Below, piece after piece: positions 43,270 to 50,598 of a DNA stretch of 50,598 nucleotides. The stretch covers positions 1-50,598 of the forward strand of contig OMVS01000005.1 of NCBI GenBank assembly GCA_900314575.1, in the 5' to 3' direction. Position 1 is the first letter of the stretch; each line of letters begins with the position of its first letter. The stretch comes from an uncultured Olsenella sp. GTDB lineage: Bacteria; Actinomycetota; Coriobacteriia; Coriobacteriales; Atopobiaceae. Below the pieces are notes generated by a model, which saw only the letters and a list, made by a program, of their open reading frames with translations, searched no databases and was not told the origin of the DNA. A program made the translations under genes and the position numbers.

Positions 43270-43387
43270 CGCTTCTTCGCGCCCCTCACGACCCTCCGGC
43301 GACACGCACGGGAGGCCCTTGGCAGACCCACTATTTGGTACCCAGTAAACAACCTTTCCGCCCGGCCGGGCAGCGTGGCCCCGGCGC

Positions 43388-45919
43388 CTACCCCGAGGCC
43401 AGCTCCTCGGCGAGGTAGCGCCCGGTCAGCGACTCCGCGCACCCCGCCACGTCCTCGGGGGTCCCCGCGCACACGACGCGCCCACCGGCCTCGCCGCCGC
43501 CCGGTCCGAGGTCGATCACGTAGTCCGCGTTGGCGATCATGTCCAGGTCGTGCTCGATGACCACCACGGTCGCGCCGTGCTCCACCAGCCCCTGCAGCAC
43601 GCGGAGCAGGACCTCGACGTCGAGCGGGTGCAGGCCGATCGTGGGCTCGTCGAAGACGAAGAGCGTGCCCTCCTGGCTGCGGCCCATCTCGCTCGAGAGC
43701 TTGAGCCGCTGTGCCTCGCCGCCGGAGAGCGCCGGCGTGGCCTCGCCCAGCGTGAGGTAGCCGAGGCCGATGTCGGAGAGCGTCCGGAGCCTCTCAGACG
43801 CTCGGCGCAGCCCACCTAGCTGGCCGAGCGCCTCGTCTACGGTCATCTCCATGAGCTGGGGCAGGCTCACGCCGCCGTCCTTGTCGCCCGCGCCGCGCTT
43901 CGTGTGCCGGCGGACGTCCCAGGCCTCCCGTGAGAAGCGCGACCCGCGGCAGTCGGGGCAGTCGATCTCGACGTCCGGGAGGAACTGCACGTCGAGGGAG
44001 ATCGTGCCGGTGCCGTCGCAGGTGGGACACCTGAGCGACCCCGTGTTGTACGAGAAGTCCCCCGCCTTCAGGCCGAGCGCCTTGGCCGCCGCGGTCTGCG
44101 CGAAGGCGCGCCTGAGGTCGTCCATGACGCCGGAGTACGTGGCCACCGTGGAGCGCACGTTCGCGCCGATGGGCGTGGAGTCGATGAGGCACACGCGGCC
44201 GATGCCCGGCGCGTCACAGGCGCGGACGTGCGCGGGTAGCGCCTCCCCCGCGATGCTCGCCTGGAGGGCGGGCACGAGGCACTCGAGCACGAGCGTGGTC
44301 TTCCCCGACCCCGAGACTCCGGTCACGGCTACCAGCCGCCCCTGCGGCACGTCCACGGAGAGCGGGCGCACGGTGTGGACCTGGCCGGTCTCGAGGTGGA
44401 TGCGCCCCAGGTCGAACAGGGCATCGCTCGTGGCGCGGCCGCGCGTGCGGATCACGCGCTCGCCCGACAGGAAGGGGGCGATGCGGGAGGCGGGGTCCTT
44501 CTCGACCTCACGTACGCTCCCCTGGCAGATGACGGTGCCGCCGTCCTTGCCCGAGCCGGGCCCCACCTCTATCAGGTGGTCCGCATGGCGCAGCACCCGC
44601 ACGTCGTGGTCGACCACCACGACGGAGTTGCCGTCCGAGAGGAGGTCGTCCACCACGCCGAGAAGCCCCTCGACGTTAGAGGGGTGCAGGCCGATGGACG
44701 GCTCGTCGAGCACGTAGAGGACACCCGTCGTGCGGTTGCGCACGGCTCGTGCGAGCTGCACCCGCTGGCGCTCGCCGTTGGAGAGCGTGGAGCTCGCGCG
44801 GTCGAGCGCCAGGTATCCGAGGCCCAGCTGCTGCAGGCGCGCGACGGGCTCCGCCATGGTCGCAACGATCTGCTCGGCCATGGCGGCGACCTCGGGAGGA
44901 AGCGACGGCGCCACGCGGGGCAGCCAGGCCGCGAGCTCGTCCAGCGTCATGGCCGTGGCCTCCGCCAGGTTGATTCCGAGCACCTGTGGGTCGCGCGCCC
45001 GCGCGGAGAGGCGGGTCCCGTGGCAGTCGGGGCAGGGCCCCTCCCGCAGGAACCTGGCCACGCGCTTCATGCCCTTCTCGTCCTTCACGCGCGCGAGCGC
45101 GTTCTCGACCGAGTAGACGGCGTTGTAGTAGGTGAAGTCCATCTCGCCGGCGGTGTTGGTCTTCTCGTTGTGATAGAGCAGGTGGTGCTTCTCCGCGGGG
45201 CCGTGGAGGACGAACTCTCGCTCGCGAGGGGTGAGGTCGCGGAAGGGGACGTCCGTGCGGACGCCGCAGTCGCGCGCGATGTCGGCCATGAGGCTCCACA
45301 TGAGGCTGCCCCAGGGCTTGACCGCGCCCTCGTCGATGGTGAGCGAGTCGTCGGGCACGAGCGAGGCCTCGTCCACCACGCGCGAGACGCCCGTGCCCTG
45401 GCAGGTCGGGCAGGCGCCCGTCGAGTTGAAGGCCAGCTCCTCGGCCCCCTGGCCGTAGAAGGTGGCGCCGCAGGTGGGGCAGGTGATGGGACGCTCGAGC
45501 GCCACGCTCGTGGTGGGCGGGCAGCGGTGGCCGTTGGGGCAGGTGTAGGAGCCTGCGCGCGAGAAGAGCAGGCGCAGTCCGTTCAAGAGCTCGGTCGAGG
45601 TGCCGAAGGTCGAGCGCACCCCCGGGACGCCCGGGCGCTGCCTGAGCGCGAGGGCAGCGGGCACGTGCTCGACGAGGTCGACGTCGGCCCGGGTGGACTG
45701 CGTGAGGCGGCGGCGCGTGTAGGTCGAGAGCGCCTCGAGGTAGCGGCGGCTGCCCTCGGCGTAGAGCACGCCCAGCGCGAGGCTCGACTTGCCCGAACCC
45801 GAGACGCCCGCGACTCCTACGAGCTCTCCGAGCGGTACGGAGACGTCGACGTTCCTGAGGTTGTGCACGCGCGCGCCGCGGACCTCGATGGCGCGCGGGG
45901 CGGAGCTGGCGCTAGACAT
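43388..45919 (-). CDS. UvrA-like ABC ATPase (class III excinuclease A paralogue)
   Basis: 843 residues. Two ABC ATPase halves: Walker A 'GVSGSGKSSL' and 'GVSGSGKTTL', signatures 'LSNGERQRVQLARA' and 'LSGGEAQRLKLSSE', and four CxxC zinc pairs ('CPTCGATF', 'CPTCQGTG', 'CPDCHGTR', 'CPTCDGTG'/'CPDCRGSR'). It is about 100 residues shorter than housekeeping UvrA (about 940) and opens with 'IEVRGARVHNLRNVDVSVP', as in the UvrA-like proteins linked to drug self-resistance or DNA-binding-antibiotic tolerance. It probably does not replace true UvrA. ATG 45919 is chosen; the preceding nitroreductase frame overlaps its 5' end by 103 bases. Confidence 0.9.
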   Translation of the reverse strand: MSSASSAPRAIEVRGARVHNLRNVDVSVPLGELVGVAGVSGSGKSSLALGVLYAEGSRRYLEALSTYTRRRLTQSTRADVDLVEHVPAALALRQRPGVPGVRSTFGTSTELLNGLRLLFSRAGSYTCPNGHRCPPTTSVALERPITCPTCGATFYGQGAEELAFNSTGACPTCQGTGVSRVVDEASLVPDDSLTIDEGAVKPWGSLMWSLMADIARDCGVRTDVPFRDLTPREREFVLHGPAEKHHLLYHNEKTNTAGEMDFTYYNAVYSVENALARVKDEKGMKRVARFLREGPCPDCHGTRLSARARDPQVLGINLAEATAMTLDELAAWLPRVAPSLPPEVAAMAEQIVATMAEPVARLQQLGLGYLALDRASSTLSNGERQRVQLARAVRNRTTGVLYVLDEPSIGLHPSNVEGLLGVVDDLLSDGNSVVVVDHDVRVLRHADHLIEVGPGSGKDGGTVICQGSVREVEKDPASRIAPFLSGERVIRTRGRATSDALFDLGRIHLETGQVHTVRPLSVDVPQGRLVAVTGVSGSGKTTLVLECLVPALQASIAGEALPAHVRACDAPGIGRVCLIDSTPIGANVRSTVATYSGVMDDLRRAFAQTAAAKALGLKAGDFSYNTGSLRCPTCDGTGTISLDVQFLPDVEIDCPDCRGSRFSREAWDVRRHTKRGAGDKDGGVSLPQLMEMTVDEALGQLGGLRRASERLRTLSDIGLGYLTLGEATPALSGGEAQRLKLSSEMGRSQEGTLFVFDEPTIGLHPLDVEVLLRVLQGLVEHGATVVVIEHDLDMIANADYVIDLGPGGGEAGGRVVCAGTPEDVAGCAESLTGRYLAEELASG

Positions 45920-46833
45920 GTTGCGACCCCCTTGCTTTGACTGCCGCTCCGCATTGTACGGCAGCGGCACGGTTCGCTAGCTTTGGCGGAAGGGCGGGCC
46001 GAGCCGTCAGGCGCGCGGGCCTCGGTGGAGGTCACGAACGTGGTCACGTAGCTGGTGTCCTCGGGTGTCCTGAGGCCGGGGTCCTCCTTGAGGAACTCGC
46101 CGGGCAGGCCCGCCTCCTCTGCGGCGATCTGGAAGTGGCACGCCGCGATGCCCATGTCGACCTTCTGGATGTCGCCGGTCGACTCCCGTGCGTACCCCTT
46201 GGTCCTGTGCTCGAAGAAGTGGACCTTGTCGCCCTCGATGACGAGCCGCCACGGCTGCTTGTTGGTCGCCGAGGGGGACCAGCGCACCATCTGGAGCGGC
46301 TCCAGGAGGCCGCCCGCCTCGCCCTCGGCGAGGGGATGGTCGAAGTCGCCCCTGAAGAAGAGGGACTCGAACGGGGCGCGATCGTCCGCCCTCATGTTCT
46401 TCCGCATGAGGGTCTCACGCAAGGACCTCTTGTCGGCGGCGTAGCCGAGGGGGGTCACGGCAGGCATGACCTCGTCGGCCCCCACGCCCAAGGCGCGCTC
46501 GAAGGCCTTGCGGTCGATCGTCGCGGCGAGCCACACCGTCCCCAGCCCCAACGACGTGGCGAGAAGGACGAACCTCTCGAAGGAGTAGCCAAAGCCCAGC
46601 TCCGCGTCCTCCTGCCGCCTGTACTTTGCGGCGACGTACGTATCGGCACCGACGATCACGGGGCTGGATACGCCGTCGCGCTTGCGGTCGAGGAACTTGA
46701 ACGTCACGGGCACCCCGAAGGGGTTGGTGTCGTGCTTGGTGAAGTCCTCGAGCTTCGCCAGCACCTCGTCCGGGATGGGCCTGTCGTTGAAGGTGCGCAC
46801 GCTCTTGCGTGCCTTGATGGTGCTGGAATCCAT
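45817..46833 (-). CDS. Nitroreductase family protein (TM1586 type) with abnormal C-terminal tail
   Basis: 338 residues. Residues 1-268 match the FMN nitroreductase fold ('SVRTFNDRPIPDEVLAKL', 'FERFVLLATSLGLGTVWLAA', 'RWSPSATNKQPWRLVIEG', 'MGIAACHFQIAAEEAGL'). From about residue 270 the sequence becomes Ala/Ser/Arg/Pro-rich ('EARAPDGSARPSAKAS') and runs into the start of the UvrA-like gene in another frame. A stop at 46007-46009 in the alternate frame would give a normal length of about 275, so a single-base change or stop loss near 46.03 kb is likely. AGGGGA site before the ATG. The enzyme core looks intact. Confidence 0.82.
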   Translation of the reverse strand: MDSSTIKARKSVRTFNDRPIPDEVLAKLEDFTKHDTNPFGVPVTFKFLDRKRDGVSSPVIVGADTYVAAKYRRQEDAELGFGYSFERFVLLATSLGLGTVWLAATIDRKAFERALGVGADEVMPAVTPLGYAADKRSLRETLMRKNMRADDRAPFESLFFRGDFDHPLAEGEAGGLLEPLQMVRWSPSATNKQPWRLVIEGDKVHFFEHRTKGYARESTGDIQKVDMGIAACHFQIAAEEAGLPGEFLKEDPGLRTPEDTSYVTTFVTSTEARAPDGSARPSAKASEPCRCRTMRSGSQSKGVATCLAPAPPRAPSRSAARACTTSGTSTSPYRSESS

Positions 46834-46887
46834 ATGGTGTTCCCCTGCTCTTCTCGCTACTGCGTGCTGCGTCTTGCCTGAGTGACC

Positions 46888-47898
46888 CTAGTCCTGCGAA
46901 ATGCGCAGGAGGGTCTTGCCCTGGGAGTGGCCCGACCTCACGCGCTCGAGCGCGTCGTTGACCTGGTCGAGCCCGTAGGTGCCGTCGATGGAGGCCTGCA
47001 GCGGGCGCTCCGCAGGGAAGAGCTCCCCCACGCGCTCGAGCTGCGCGCCGTCCTCGTGGACGAAGACGAAGTCGTACGTCTGGCCCCTCTGCGCCGCCAT
47101 CTTGTCGAACTTGCGGCCGGCGATGCCGAAGAGCGCGCGCTTCACGGGCGAGAGGCCCGCCCGCCTGGCGAAGCGGCCGTTGGGCAGCCCGCGCAGCGAC
47201 ACGAGGTGCCCGCCGCGCCTGAGCACGCGGAACTCGTCCGGCAGCTCGCGCTCGCCCAGGGTGTCGAGCACGCAGTCGACGTCGTGGAGCACGTCGACGT
47301 AGCGCTCCGCCTTGTAGTCGACGAAGGTGCTGGCGCCGAGCTCGCGGACGCGCTCCTCGTTGCGGGCGCTGCCGTTGGTCGCCACCACGAGGCCCATGCG
47401 CGCGGCGATGGGGATGGACATTGCGCCGAGACTCCCCGTCCCGCCCGAGATGAAGAGCGACTGGCCCGCCTTCGCCTGCATGAGCTCGAGCGCCTGCATG
47501 GCGGTGAGCGCCGTGAGGGGCACGCATGCGGCCTCCTCCATCGAGAGGTAGTCCGGCACGATGGCCAAGGCCGACTCGTCCACGGCAGCGTACTCGGCGA
47601 ACGCGCCGATCTTCGCGAGCGGCATGCGTCCGTACACACGGTCGCCGGCCTTGAACCTTCCTGCCGCAGAGCCCGCCTTTACGACGGTGCCCGAGAACTC
47701 GTTGCCCATCACGAGAGGCGTGCGGTACGGCACGATGAGACGCACCTCACCGCGGACGATCATGTTGTCCAGCGGGTTCACCGCCGCCGTGTGGACGCGC
47801 ACGAGAACCTCGTGCGCCGCGGGCTCGGGGACGGGGATGTCGCGCACCGCGAGGGTCGCGCCGCTCTTGTCGTAGCCGTCCAGAATCGCTGCCTTCAT
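46888..47898 (-). CDS. NADP-dependent MDR oxidoreductase (zinc-free alcohol dehydrogenase/quinone reductase family)
   Basis: 336 residues. N-terminal GroES-like domain 'MKAAILDGYDKSGATLAVRD' with 'AAVNPLDNMIVRGE' and 'PLVMGNEFSGTVVKAG', then a Rossmann domain ('QSLFISGGTGSLGAMSIPIA', 'VDCVLDTLGERELPDEF'). Structural and catalytic zinc ligands of alcohol dehydrogenases are absent, so it belongs to the quinone-oxidoreductase-like group; substrate unknown. Its ATG overlaps the stop of the Rrf2 remnant (ATGA), a typical regulator-enzyme pair. Confidence 0.9.
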   Translation of the reverse strand: MKAAILDGYDKSGATLAVRDIPVPEPAAHEVLVRVHTAAVNPLDNMIVRGEVRLIVPYRTPLVMGNEFSGTVVKAGSAAGRFKAGDRVYGRMPLAKIGAFAEYAAVDESALAIVPDYLSMEEAACVPLTALTAMQALELMQAKAGQSLFISGGTGSLGAMSIPIAARMGLVVATNGSARNEERVRELGASTFVDYKAERYVDVLHDVDCVLDTLGERELPDEFRVLRRGGHLVSLRGLPNGRFARRAGLSPVKRALFGIAGRKFDKMAAQRGQTYDFVFVHEDGAQLERVGELFPAERPLQASIDGTYGLDQVNDALERVRSGHSQGKTLLRISQD

Positions 47899-48203
47899 CG
47901 CATGCCGCCTTCCTGCTGGTGCGAGCTCTTCTCGTCCCTCTCGATCCGTTCGCGCATGCGCGCCATGCAGTCCGCGAGCGTCGCGCCCGCGAGCTCCGCC
48001 TCCACCACCTGCTCCGCGTGGCGGAACATCCCCCCGAGCACGGGGCGGATGTTCCTGCCCACGATGCACGAGTCGCTGGGGTTGTGGTGGATGTCGAACA
48101 CGTGGACGTCATCCGTCTCCTCGACCGCGCGGTACACGTCGAGGGGCAGATGGCTCTCTACGTCAAGCTCACTTGCTGCACTCGCGCACCAGCCTCTGCC
48201 CAA
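47895..48203 (-). pseudogene. Rrf2-family regulator remnant lacking its DNA-binding domain
   Basis: 102-codon frame. The part after about 48165 ('LDVYRAVEETDDVHVFDIHH', 'SCIVGRNIRPVLGGMF', 'AGATLADCMAR') matches the C-terminal half of Rrf2 regulators, including the Cys and 'VGRNI'. The N-terminal winged helix, about 75 residues, is missing: the frame instead overlaps the last 35 bases of the flavoprotein gene at 48169. A deletion has apparently joined the two genes. The remnant may still couple translation of the MDR gene but should not bind DNA. Confidence 0.78.
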
Positions 48204-48816
48204 TCGCGTAGGCGCTCTCCAGGTCCTTGGGGAAGCTCTTCTCGCGCGAGAGCTGCTTCCTCTCGGCGTCGAAGCCCGCCATGGAGTACTTGGAGTAATC
48301 CGCCACCTGCAGCGTGTCGAAGCACGGGTACAGGCAGACCTCGCCGTTGAGCATCTGCAGCTCCTGCGCGTAGCCCTCGAACGCGTCCTTGTAGAGCCTG
48401 TCGTAGAACTCCTTCGACGCGTTCATGCTGACGAAGAGCCCCACGTTCACCTTCCCGGTGAAGTAGTTGCTGTAGTCGTCGTATGACAGCGCGCAGAAGT
48501 GCAGCCGCTCCATCACCTCGAAGTAGCGGCTCGTCGGCCTTCCCAGGTAGATTGCCGTGCCGATGAGAAGGACGTCCGCCTGGAAGATCCTGTCAATGAT
48601 CGGGGACAGGTCGTCCTTCCAGTAGCAGTGGCACCTCTCGGCACCCTTCCTCTTACAGAGCATGCAGCTCCTGCAGCCAGTGAAGTCGAGGTCGTAGAGG
48701 TCTATGTACTCGACCTCGGATCCGGCGCTCCTGGCGCCCTCGGCCGCCGACTTCAAGAGCTTTGCCGTGTTCCAGGCCTTGCGAGGGCTCGCGTTCAGCA
48801 CCAGGGTCTGCGCCAT
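48169..48816 (-). CDS. NAD(P)H-dependent flavodoxin-fold oxidoreductase, iron-sulfur flavoprotein-like
   Basis: 215 residues. 'LVLNASPRKAWNTAKLLKSA' is the FMN phosphate loop; a compact Cys cluster 'CRSCMLCKRKGAERCHC' resembles iron-sulfur flavoproteins (Isf); 'ADVLLIGTAIYLGRPTSRYF' is the flavin-binding strand. Such proteins shuttle electrons in anaerobes or reduce quinones and oxidants. The GGGGAAGGGGG site fixes the start. The stop is immediately followed by the broken Rrf2 gene. Confidence 0.88.
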   Translation of the reverse strand: MAQTLVLNASPRKAWNTAKLLKSAAEGARSAGSEVEYIDLYDLDFTGCRSCMLCKRKGAERCHCYWKDDLSPIIDRIFQADVLLIGTAIYLGRPTSRYFEVMERLHFCALSYDDYSNYFTGKVNVGLFVSMNASKEFYDRLYKDAFEGYAQELQMLNGEVCLYPCFDTLQVADYSKYSMAGFDAERKQLSREKSFPKDLESAYAIGQRLVRECSK

Positions 48817-48907
48817 GGGTCCCCCTTCCCCGTGGATCTCGTCCGCACATGCTCATTCTACGTGTGGCGTGGAGCGCCTTAAGGCTGGACTCGACCAGCT
48901 TGGCGCG

Positions 48908-49396
48908 CTATCGAGGCCTCAGGCCCGCTAGGGCCAGGCCCACACGGCGTCGCAGTCGGCGGCAGGACCCTAAAAGGGCGACGCGCGCTCTCCAGGGACG
49001 GCACCAAAGGGCGACGTAAGCGCGGTATCGGCAGGTCCCGAGGACGTTCGCCCGGCCGTTTGGTCGATAAAGGCCCACGAGCACGCCACGCACCTGCGAG
49101 GACGAGACCTCCTCGAGCCACGTGCAGTTGTCGCCGAGCGCTAAGACGCCGTGGGCCTCGCCCGCCACGACCCGATGCAGCACGTACGTGCCGTCCCCCT
49201 CGGCGCCCTCTCGCTCGTAGAGGACCACGTCCATCGGCACGAGGTCGCCAGCCGAGCAGGGCGACACGACGATGGTGTCGAGCCCCTCGCGGATGAGGGG
49301 CAGCATGCTCGTCCCGCGTGCGGCGTCCGCGAAGACGCCCTCGGTGGAGAGGACTTCCCCTATCGAGCGCGGTCGTCCAACGCCGGACGCCACCAC
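48908..49396 (-). CDS. S24/S26-type serine peptidase-like protein
   Basis: 162 residues from a GTG at 49396 with an AGGGG site 7 bases upstream; the frame is open to 49465 without a better site. 'GTSMLPLIREGLDTIVVSP' holds the nucleophile Ser of S26 signal peptidases, 'GDLVPMDVVLYERE' the next strand and 'YVLHRVVAGEAHGVLALGDN' the box in which SipW-type enzymes use His instead of Lys. No N-terminal membrane helix is visible, unlike signal peptidase I. The basic C-terminus ('RLRRRVGLALAGLRPR') may touch the membrane. Substrate unknown; could be a maturation protease for a secreted peptide. Confidence 0.7.
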   Translation of the reverse strand: MVASGVGRPRSIGEVLSTEGVFADAARGTSMLPLIREGLDTIVVSPCSAGDLVPMDVVLYEREGAEGDGTYVLHRVVAGEAHGVLALGDNCTWLEEVSSSQVRGVLVGLYRPNGRANVLGTCRYRAYVALWCRPWRARVALLGSCRRLRRRVGLALAGLRPR

Positions 49397-49465
49397 GCCG
49401 GAACCCCTCCCCTTCCCATCGAAGCCCGTCCTTCTCCCCTTCCCCTCGACATTACGAATGTACAC

Positions 49466-50023
49466 TTACGCGGCAGCGAAGCTTGCGCTGATGGAGCCGC
49501 TTCCCACCACGGCCGCCAAATCCGAAGCATCCGCTATCTTGCCGATGCGCGTATAGGCATAGGAGGTGGCGTGGCATTCGTAGAAGACCACCAGGCAGTT
49601 GTTCCCATAGAGCATCACATCCCCTACCTCGATGGTACCGGGGTTGGACGCGTTGCTCGGGAGCGAGCTGTCCAGATAGACGTACTTCTCGTTCCCGTTG
49701 AGCTCGCTCATCTCCGTCTGCAGCGGGAGGATCGCCGCGAAGGCTGCTGCCGTCTCATTATCAGCAAGGTCGATGGCGAACTGGTGTCCCTCAACCGAGA
49801 GCATGACCGTTGAAATGGACGGGTTCATAGAGGACTCCTCCCCTTGGTTGGTAGCCGATGCCGTTGCATCCTGGTTCGCAGGATCGATCTCTTGAGGTGC
49901 TATCGCATTCGCACTGGATGCATTCACGCCATTCATATCGCTGGATTGCTCCTGAGCGCATCCTCCAAGGAAGGAGACACAGAGCGCGGACGCTAAGGCA
50001 GCAGTCAGCAGGATTTTCTTCAC
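49466..50023 (-). CDS. Cyclophilin-like-fold lipoprotein
   Basis: 185 residues. GTG start with a GGAGGAAGG site. A short signal peptide, 'KKILLTAALASALCVSFLGG', ends at the lipobox 'LGGC' (Cys near 19). A Ser/Asn/Gln-rich linker leads to a cyclophilin-like domain (about 75-185): 'IDLADNETAAAFAAILPLQT', 'MSELNGNEKYVYLDSSLP', 'IEVGDVMLYGNNCLVVFYE' and 'YAYTRIGKI'. This bacterial family lacks shown isomerase activity. It is 16 bases downstream of a flavodoxin-fold gene, a pairing consistent with redox or chaperone work outside the membrane. Confidence 0.85.
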   Translation of the reverse strand: MKKILLTAALASALCVSFLGGCAQEQSSDMNGVNASSANAIAPQEIDPANQDATASATNQGEESSMNPSISTVMLSVEGHQFAIDLADNETAAAFAAILPLQTEMSELNGNEKYVYLDSSLPSNASNPGTIEVGDVMLYGNNCLVVFYECHATSYAYTRIGKIADASDLAAVVGSGSISASFAAA

Positions 50024-50039
50024 GGGGGTGCCTTCCTCC

Positions 50040-50558
50040 TCACAAGCTCCGGCCGAACTGGCGAACCTCTTCCAGGTTCTGGGGAGAGGACGCGGCTGCG
50101 CCGGGATATTCGAAGATGCCGCAGTCCTCCGCGCCGTACCAGCCTTGCAGGAACCCATGGTAGATGCGCTCGGCCGCGGCATACACGCCCGAAGATCCGG
50201 AATCCAGGATCATTGCCATCTTCTTGCATGCCTTCGGGATCCCAAGGGCATAGGTCCTATGGATGGCGCAGTGCAGCTGCCCCGTGAACGAGCCGTAGTA
50301 GATCGGGCTTGCCAGCACGATCATGTCAGCGCTGGCGTAATGGGGGTAGATCTGCTGCATGTCATCCTTTTGGATGCATTCGCCGTTCCCTTGGGTGTGG
50401 CACCACTCGCACCCGATGCACCCATGAATGTCCATGGAGGCAACGTCGAACACGGTCACTTCATGGCCCGCTTCGCGCGCTCCCTCGGCGAACGCCTGGG
50501 CCAACGCGGTCGTATGCCCATTCTTGCGGGCACTTCCCTGCAGGACGAGTATCTTCAT
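50040..50558 (-). CDS. NADPH-dependent FMN reductase/flavodoxin-family protein
   Basis: 172 residues. 'KILVLQGSARKNGHTTALAQ' is the FMN phosphate-binding loop; 'GCIGCEWCHTQGNGECIQKDDM' (here split: CxxCxxC then Cys) and 'ADMIVLASPIYYGSFTGQLH' are typical of the NAD(P)H-dependent oxidoreductase family. ATG 50558 has an AGGAAGG site and lies one base after an upstream stop; the frame's longer start is rejected. Forms an operon with the cyclophilin-like lipoprotein. Confidence 0.9.
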   Translation of the reverse strand: MKILVLQGSARKNGHTTALAQAFAEGAREAGHEVTVFDVASMDIHGCIGCEWCHTQGNGECIQKDDMQQIYPHYASADMIVLASPIYYGSFTGQLHCAIHRTYALGIPKACKKMAMILDSGSSGVYAAAERIYHGFLQGWYGAEDCGIFEYPGAAASSPQNLEEVRQFGRSL

Positions 50559-50559
50559 G

Positions 50560-50598
50560 CTATGCCTTCCTGATCGTGATGTCATAGGATCCCTTCAG
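50560..50598 (-). CDS. C-terminal end of an upstream gene, cut by the window edge
   Basis: On the minus strand the last bases read 'LKGSYDITIRKA' then TAG, one base before the start of the FMN reductase gene. The tight spacing and the ribosome site lying inside this stretch suggest a real operon gene continuing beyond the window. Too short to name. Confidence 0.4.
   Translation of the reverse strand: MKGSYDITIRKA

Overview
The window is GC-rich, densely packed bacterial chromosome. Its gene order mixes actinobacterial features (lexA divergent from a LysM protein followed by nrdR; LexA boxes of the GAAC-N4-GTTC type) with the conserved block rimO-pgsA-cinA-recA-recX-rny-spoVS-miaB-miaA-hflX. 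That combination, with a SpoVS protein in a non-Firmicute setting, fits Coriobacteriia, probably an Atopobiaceae/Olsenella-like gut or oral anaerobe. The placement is inferred from gene content and sequence style; no database search was possible. I see no rRNA, tRNA, intact transposase, prophage or CRISPR array.

Region 1 (1-13.3 kb, all plus strand) is housekeeping: the C-terminal part of a RodZ-like protein, a YajQ-family protein, ribosome and tRNA modification (rimO, miaB, miaA), phospholipid synthesis (pgsA), NMN deamidation (cinA C-terminal type), recombination (recA, recX), mRNA decay (rny), a GHKL-ATPase protein of unknown role, spoVS and hflX. Many junctions overlap or touch, which points to operons. 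recA has its own SOS-controlled promoter. Region 2 (13.4-16.5 kb) is the lexA locus: lexA plus a membrane acyltransferase on the minus strand, and divergently a LysM membrane protein, nrdR and dut. Both sides of the lexA divergence carry LexA-type boxes, so recA, lexA and the LysM gene form a visible SOS core.

Region 3 (16.5-36.4 kb) is metabolic and accessory: two nucleobase permeases (AzgA-like, UraA-like), a ClC channel, a CmpB-type membrane protein with an HD hydrolase, a large unrecognised regulator next to a 7-alpha-hydroxysteroid-dehydrogenase-like SDR, nucleoside hydrolase, a frameshifted TMEM175-like channel gene, adenine deaminase, a 3-hydroxyacyl-CoA dehydrogenase, a MATE exporter, a lipoprotein, a WYL regulator and azlCD. 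The permeases, nucleoside hydrolase and adenine deaminase give a plausible nucleobase-salvage set.

Region 4 (36.5-50.6 kb) starts with a LysR regulator and is then minus strand. It holds three c-di-GMP-type signalling genes, of which one is truncated, one is frameshifted and one (PAS-degenerate GGDEF-EAL) is intact. After these come a class III UvrA-like ATPase, a nitroreductase with an abnormal tail, an MDR oxidoreductase behind a beheaded Rrf2 regulator, two flavodoxin-fold reductases, an S24/S26-type peptidase and a cyclophilin-like lipoprotein. The signs of decay concentrate in 27-48 kb.

The most unusual non-coding structures are an AT-rich element with three copies of one motif folded into two long hairpins (26985-27103), a degenerate 18-bp tandem repeat in a 650-bp gene-poor gap (19557-19664), and a perfect 40-bp palindrome between convergent genes (29929-29968).
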